DNA of 64,000 nucleotides, from the NCBI GenBank assembly GCA_032358165.1, contig JAALGY010000008.1, positions 372,001-436,000 on the forward strand, given 5' to 3'. The DNA comes from Diplosphaera chodatii. Taxonomy: Eukaryota; Chlorophyta; Trebouxiophyceae; Prasiolales; Stichococcaceae. Position numbers and translations under genes: made by a program. The notes beneath the pieces are model-generated. The model worked only from the letters and a program-made list of their open reading frames with translations. It did no database searches and had not been told where the DNA came from. This document shows, piece after piece, positions 58,770-64,000 of the stretch (position 1 is the first letter of the stretch; each line of letters starts with the position of its first letter).

Positions 58770-61700
58770 AGTTTGACTGCATGGATGCACCAGCGGATGC
58801 AGCTGCAGCGTGCGGCGCACTCACAGCAACTGCCGTCAGTGATGAGGGAGCGCTCACCGCTGGCAGAGCTTCTGCAGCAGCGACAGCAGATCTGCACACC
58901 CCAGCCCCTGCTGCAGGTACACCCCAGATTCAGCAGCCGGCAGCAGGCGCGCTGCCGTCATCGCCCATGGCCAAGCACGCGCCACCAGCAGGGGCACCAC
59001 TCACTCCACCCCGCTGCGGCACCAGCCAACCCGGCAGTGCCAAGACGCACGCGCAAGGGATTGCCCTGCAGCTTGGAGACAGTGCAAGTCACGAGGTAGG
59101 CTGCAGATGTTATGACCCATTTGGGCATTGCACCTGCCACTGATGACAGCTCTGCCGCATTGTTCATCGTATTGTAGCATGTGTTGATGCCGCGGGATTG
59201 CGTACACCACCTCATCCTTGTTTACTGCAGGCTGAGGCAGCAGGCAGGCCAGGCTCCAGCCAGATGCAGATCGAGGGCGACAAGGAAGCGAAGCAGTCGC
59301 CGAGGCGTCATGTGACTCCTGCCCGCTGGCAAAAGCTGCCGCAGGCGACAGCTGGCTCCCGAGACATCCGGGACTGTTTCAGTCCCCAGCGCACCACAGC
59401 TGCGGCCGCAACAGCCTGCAGCCCGCATGGAATCAGCGGTAGCCACGAGGCCGACGCACAGAGCGTGCTGCCCCCACAGCGGCTGAAGCAGGATGGCCAA
59501 GACGCCTTTGCAGAGGCTGCGGTGCGGCTGCCTTCAGTGCCACAGCCACAACCACGGCTGCAGCCACCTGGTGCAGCCTGTCCGGTGAGTGCTGATGTTA
59601 CAGGGGGGACAACTGCCACCAATGCACACGTCCAAGGACAGACGAGAGGAACAGTTAGCATCCTTTGGAGAGCTGGGACAGTCCCACAGTTGCTACATCT
59701 TCCGAGGGAAACAGGATGTGCTTTGCTGCCGGCGCAGGCCATGCATCATGGTGGGACCCCAGCGCAGGGTACTCTGGAGCACCATCATGGGGGCTTTGGC
59801 TCAAAGGATCAGCCAATCGACTTGGCGGCATCCCCACATAATGAGCCCCGTGAGTAGGACCTGCGGCCTACTTGCCGACGACCACCTTGCAGGTGATTTG
59901 CAGCGTGTAAGGGCCTCCACTGCTGCTGTGCAGGTGCATCACGGCAGCGTGCCAAGCTGGATGTCGTCGGTGGCAAGGCAGCGTCCGCCACACGCAGTGC
60001 AGCCACAGCACCTGCGCCAGCTTCTGGCGCATGTGCAGCCCCCTCAGGTGCAGCGGGCAGCATGGTTCCAGCCCCGAACAGCCCGCAGCTGGGCACCATC
60101 TTGTCATTCGGCGAGCGCCCGCCTGCTGGCAGGCCAGCTCCACCCAGTTTGGGTGCCGAGACAGCAGTTGACCTCACGCAGAGCATCGGCGATGGCATCA
60201 TTGCACTGCTGTCGGATTCAAACGACGATGCTGCTGCTGCACTGCCCACAGACCCGGGCATGGGTGCTGCTGCCGGCAAACGCGGCTCATGTGGCAGAGA
60301 AGTGCTACCAGAGGCACTTCTTGCCGGCAAGCGTGCCCGCAGCCGTGATATGGAGCCACCGCCTGCCAAGCGCCTGTGCAGCATGCCAGCAGCGGCCGGT
60401 CCCGACGCAGGTCCAGCTGGCGGCACAGCAACCACTGGCGAGCTTGCACGTCCCGCGACGCCCACTCGCCTGGAGTCCAGGCCTGAACCGTCCACAAAGC
60501 CGCCCTCATGCAAGCCCGCCCCTTCGAGCTCAGCGGGCGGCAGGGTTGTGCAGCGGCTGGTGCAGTCCGGCGCCAGGGCACGCCCAGTGCGTGCAATGCG
60601 AGTGAGGGCGGCGCACCAGCTCGTTGGGTTACAGCGTGCTTGGGCAGCAGCAGCCGCAACAGCAGCAGCAGCCGCAGCGGAACAGCGGCAGGGGCCCCAT
60701 GAGAAGGCCATGGGACCAAGCCCTGTCGACAGCTCCTCACAGCAGCCAAGCCTGCGGATGCAGCCTGCAGGCCAGCAGTCTGGGTCCGCCGGAGCAGCAG
60801 CAAGGGCTGCGGATGGGCGCGCCAGCGGAAGCGACACAGAAGTTGGGGCTCACGGCTCAAGTAGTGCGACTGCTGTGAGTGGCAGGCAGCGCAGGCGCAA
60901 ACTGTCTGTGCTGCCGACTGCTGACGCCGCCACCGCCAATGCCGCCGCCGCCGGCCGCAACTCGCGACCTTCGAGGCAACCGCCTGCACCACGGCGGCAG
61001 CATTCTATGCAGCCCAGCAGCGGCACACTTCCAGAGCCACAACGACTTCAATCAAAGGTGTGTAACAAATCATTTGCCTACGCCATGGTAATGTACGGTA
61101 TTTGCACATTGTTCACCTGTTTGACAACATTAAGTTCAGCAGGTGGCAACTGCACCGCCCAGCTGCCGACGCCATGCTAGGATGTGCTGCAGGTGCTGAC
61201 AGCAGCTGACGCAAGGCATTGGCCAAGCCATGTACGTGTGTCGGACGGCATGGCACGCTGGCTGCTGCCGGCAAAGATACCCGCGCTGCAACAAGGTGTG
61301 GAGGCACCTGTGTGTACCCCATTTAGCTGTAATTCTCAGATGTTGGCCTGACAAAGGGGCAGCATATGGTTTTCCTGCTGGTAGGAACGACATCGCCTGA
61401 TGCAGGCTTGTCTGCATGCCTCATATCATGGGCATGACACGTGTCATATGACATCCAGGTGATGCAGGGTTCGAACATGAGGTTCCAGCGACTCTGCAGG
61501 CCGGCGATGTAGTTCTACTGCGATATTACGAGTGCTGCACGTGCGTTGCTGGCCTCTGCAACCTTTGTTTCGGGCATTTGCATTGAAGCAGAGGCCATCT
61601 CAACTTGTCCGACAGTGATGAGTATGGTGCATGGCGTGAAACATCCATTCTGGCGCCTTGCGGAACTACCGTGAGGCAAAACCTTCGTAGCAATACCATG

Positions 61701-64000
61701 TGCACTAAGTGACAACCGCACTTTGACCAGGCCTAGCCGTGGGACCATCAGCGGCACTGCGTGGGAGCGCTGGGCTTCCAAGAACCCTGCGAAGGCTGGG
61801 TCTGTGCTGACGATGGCCCTTGCACTTGACCGCCGCTATATGGTGATCGAGCTCGTCGCCGGCACCGATGCCAAAGGCAGGAGCGCCGGCGATGCTGGTG
61901 GTCACGACAGCGTCAGCTGGTCACCTCCCAGCCGCATCAGCAGTGGCCAGGCTATCCGGCAGCTGCCAGCTGCAAAGCAGCAGGACGTACCCCCAAACAC
62001 GTGAGGCTCGCTACCTCTCGTCTGAACCGTCGTCACAGTGTGTAAAATCGGCCACTGTGTAGCACAGCACATGGCACTTTGAAAACATGCTGCAAAAGGT
62101 TCTACACTTCACCTCGGCTTGCCCACTGTGCAGCCCGGCACGGCTCAGTGCTGCAGTGGCAGCACCGCCAGATAGCACTGCGCCGCTGATTACTGCAGGT
62201 GGGCATGCTGCAGTGCTACACCAAGGTCACCTGTGCGGCATGTCACAGTACCTCATACAAGCCTTCGTGCAGCTGCCAAGTACCTCCTTGTCGCACTGCA
62301 AGCTGCTGCTTTCATTGCATCACAGCTTGCTGGCAGAGTAAGGCAGGTTGTGTGCCTCAAAGGGGGCGTGACGCTGGATGAGGCTGAGTTGGATGTGGAG
62401 GTGGCCGTTTTGAGAAGCGAGCTGGATGCCCTGGAGTACGTCCGCGACGAAGCTCGTTCCGCAGGTGCGCACTCAGTGGACCGTAGGCACGCCACCTCGC
62501 AGTTGAAGCAGGCACCCTCATGTTATCTTGTCTCCGGCTAGGCAATCATCACAGCAGGCAGACTGCTGTAGCTATGGTGTGCTTGTCTGCCGATCACAAA
62601 CGTAGCTGTCCCTTGCCGCGTGCAGCTCAGGAGCAGGGCTCCTACGAACCCGAGCTGCAGCCATTGCCATCGGAGGCTGAACTGGCAGCGCTGCCCGCAG
62701 CGCAGCGGCCCGAGCCGCGCTCCTACTTTGCTGAGCCCCTTGGCTGGCGCTACCAGGTTAGTAGAACGCAGCCCCTCCGCAGTTGCTGTGGGGGTGATTA
62801 GCACAATAGGTGGCTGCGGATAGGAGGGGAGCTGCACGGATCCTGGCAAGCACAGCTATCCTGACATCTTGTGGCCATGACGGATGTTTGTTTCCATGAG
62901 ACACGATGACGGATGGTTGTGGAATCTTCTGCTTGCAGACTTCTTTGCAGAGGGGTCTTAAACACTCCCTTTGGCAAATACACATGCAGGCAAGCAATGC
63001 GCAGGCCAGTCTGGCGGGCTGCAAACCCCGTGTCACAGCGCAGCTGCCGCCCAACTGCCAGGGCAACCAACTGCGTGGCAGCCTGCAGGCGGTGCTGACG
63101 GTGAGCACCGTCTGGTTGGCGATCACACTCGCGGGCATGGCAGCCAGGATGTGGATGTGAACTCATCACAGTGCTCTGATGAATTTGTCGAGTCCCTCGA
63201 ACATCGTACACAGCCCTAGTACCAAGAGGCCCATGTATCTTTGGTGCCTATGGTGCCCAGCGGCCAAGTCTGTCTCTTAGCTGCCCGTGATGACGCCAGT
63301 GATCATGTGTGGATGCAGCAAGGCCTGCAGTATAGGCTGCTGGCAAACATGTGCACAGGCAGCCGCGCGCCGATCGGCTGGCAGGTGATATCTTCGCCAA
63401 ATTCTGGTGCTCAGAACCAATGACATGATTGTCACGGTACAGAGCACACCATGTGTACAAGTGAAACAGGAGCCGTGTCCCTATGCAAGCAGCCGTCGCT
63501 GACTGGCCATCTGGGTTTGCAGGTAATCGCATTGGAGAAAATTCCTACGCGCAACTTCATCCTCGAGTACACAGGCGGGTGGCGTGGTAGCTGTTGCACT
63601 GTGTTCAGCCAAATGACGCTGCAGATGCATCGGGTTTTCACTATGTCTTTCAGACGTGTTCAGGCTGTATAGCTACCAAGTCTACATCCGCTTATGTCAC
63701 GAACTGCTATCGTGACTAGATCAAAACAACTCGTGCGGAGCAGTGAGCTGCGCTTGTCCATGCTTTGGTTGGAGGCCACCAAAACCTGTCACAACCTGCA
63801 AGTCATGGTCCTTGTCGTTGCAGGGAAGTATCTGAGTGCCAAACAGGCGAAGCGTCGTGAGGCCAAGGCAGCCAAGGACCGCGAAGCCCGCTGCTTCCTG
63901 TGGGACCTGCAGAATGACCTCGTGCGGAAGGAGAAGTTCGCGCCAGTGGAGGTGCTGCTGCTCTGCCTGTCCTCCCGACGCGGCGTGCAGACGAACACTC
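58770..64000 (+). CDS. Shorter tandem paralogue of the B3-SET protein, 3' end beyond window
   Basis: Partial gene; SET domain cut by the window end. Exons ending in phase: to 59095, then 59231-59849, 59934-61057, 61193-61295, 61459-61540, 61731-62000, 62134-62198, 62273-62464, 62626-62756, 62990-63100, 63319-63384, 63523-63574 and 63824 onward. Intron phases equal those of the 44.7-kb gene. Shared parts: RRHVTPARWQKLPQ then DIRDCFSPQR; SIMs PIDLAASPHNE and VDLTQS..GIIALLSDSND; PPPAKRLC; one B3-like domain (VLTAADARHWPSHVRVSDG, GDAGFEHEVPATLQAGDVVL, TISGTAWERWASKNPAKAG); a charged helix (DEAELDVEVAVLRSELDALE); ASNAQASLAGC; QYRLLANMCTGSRAPIGWQV; REARCFLWDL. It lacks B3-like domains 1-4 and the three A modules. 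The true ATG is unclear (first in-frame ATG about 58779, MDAPADAAAA), so an upstream exon may exist. Confidence 0.64.

Noticed and set aside
59809..60837. 342-residue minus-strand frame antisense to the second SET gene
   Set aside because: Mirror of the + exon 59934-61057, which carries the conserved SIM and basic motifs.

Overview
This window looks like nuclear DNA of a green alga, most likely a trebouxiophyte. That placement is inference. The genes are split into many short exons with GT-AG introns (donors GTGAGT or GTGCGT, acceptors ending TGCAG). The gene set is plant-like: leaf-type [2Fe-2S] ferredoxins, B3 DNA-binding domains, an RPA1 with C-terminal CCHC knuckles, and a VIH-type inositol pyrophosphate enzyme. 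CAG, GCC and GGC low-complexity tracts are frequent in coding exons. I see no bacterial operons, CRISPR arrays, tRNA or rRNA genes, and no intact transposon. Exon models were built by hand from splice signals and reading-frame phase. Positions are firm where phases close, and approximate where I say so.

Left third (1-32 kb), single genes in alternating divergent and convergent pairs: the 3' end of a PPIP5K/VIH kinase-phosphatase (+); a ceramide synthase (-); two tandem paralogues for secreted, cysteine-containing, probably GPI-anchored proteins (+); a Methyltransf_16-type protein methyltransferase (-); a small unknown protein with an acylation-like N-terminus (+); the large RPA subunit RPA1 (-); two tandem chloroplast ferredoxins (+); a plant-type B3 domain gene (-); and a leucine-rich-repeat gene (-). 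The last two can be joined in phase and may be one gene.

Middle (32.9-44 kb): one long + strand gene. It starts with a CDCA7-type zf-4CXXC_R1 zinc finger and runs, with matching phases at the junctions I followed, into a long alpha-helical, HEAT-like region I do not recognise.

Right third (44.7-64 kb): the most unusual part. A 27-exon gene of about 2,745 residues (assuming one apparent 1-nt frameshift) carries a 15-residue tandem repeat, a PIP-box-like motif, SUMO-interacting motifs, five B3-like domains, three copies of an unrecognised module of about 50 residues, a histone-H3-tail-like peptide and a C-terminal SET plus post-SET domain. A shorter tandem paralogue follows (58.7 kb to the window end). 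It keeps the PIP-like motif, the SIMs, one B3-like domain and the SET domain, but lacks the other B3-like domains and the three-copy module. These two genes are the best candidate here for an undescribed system: a DNA-binding, SUMO-reading, possibly PCNA-linked SET methyltransferase family.
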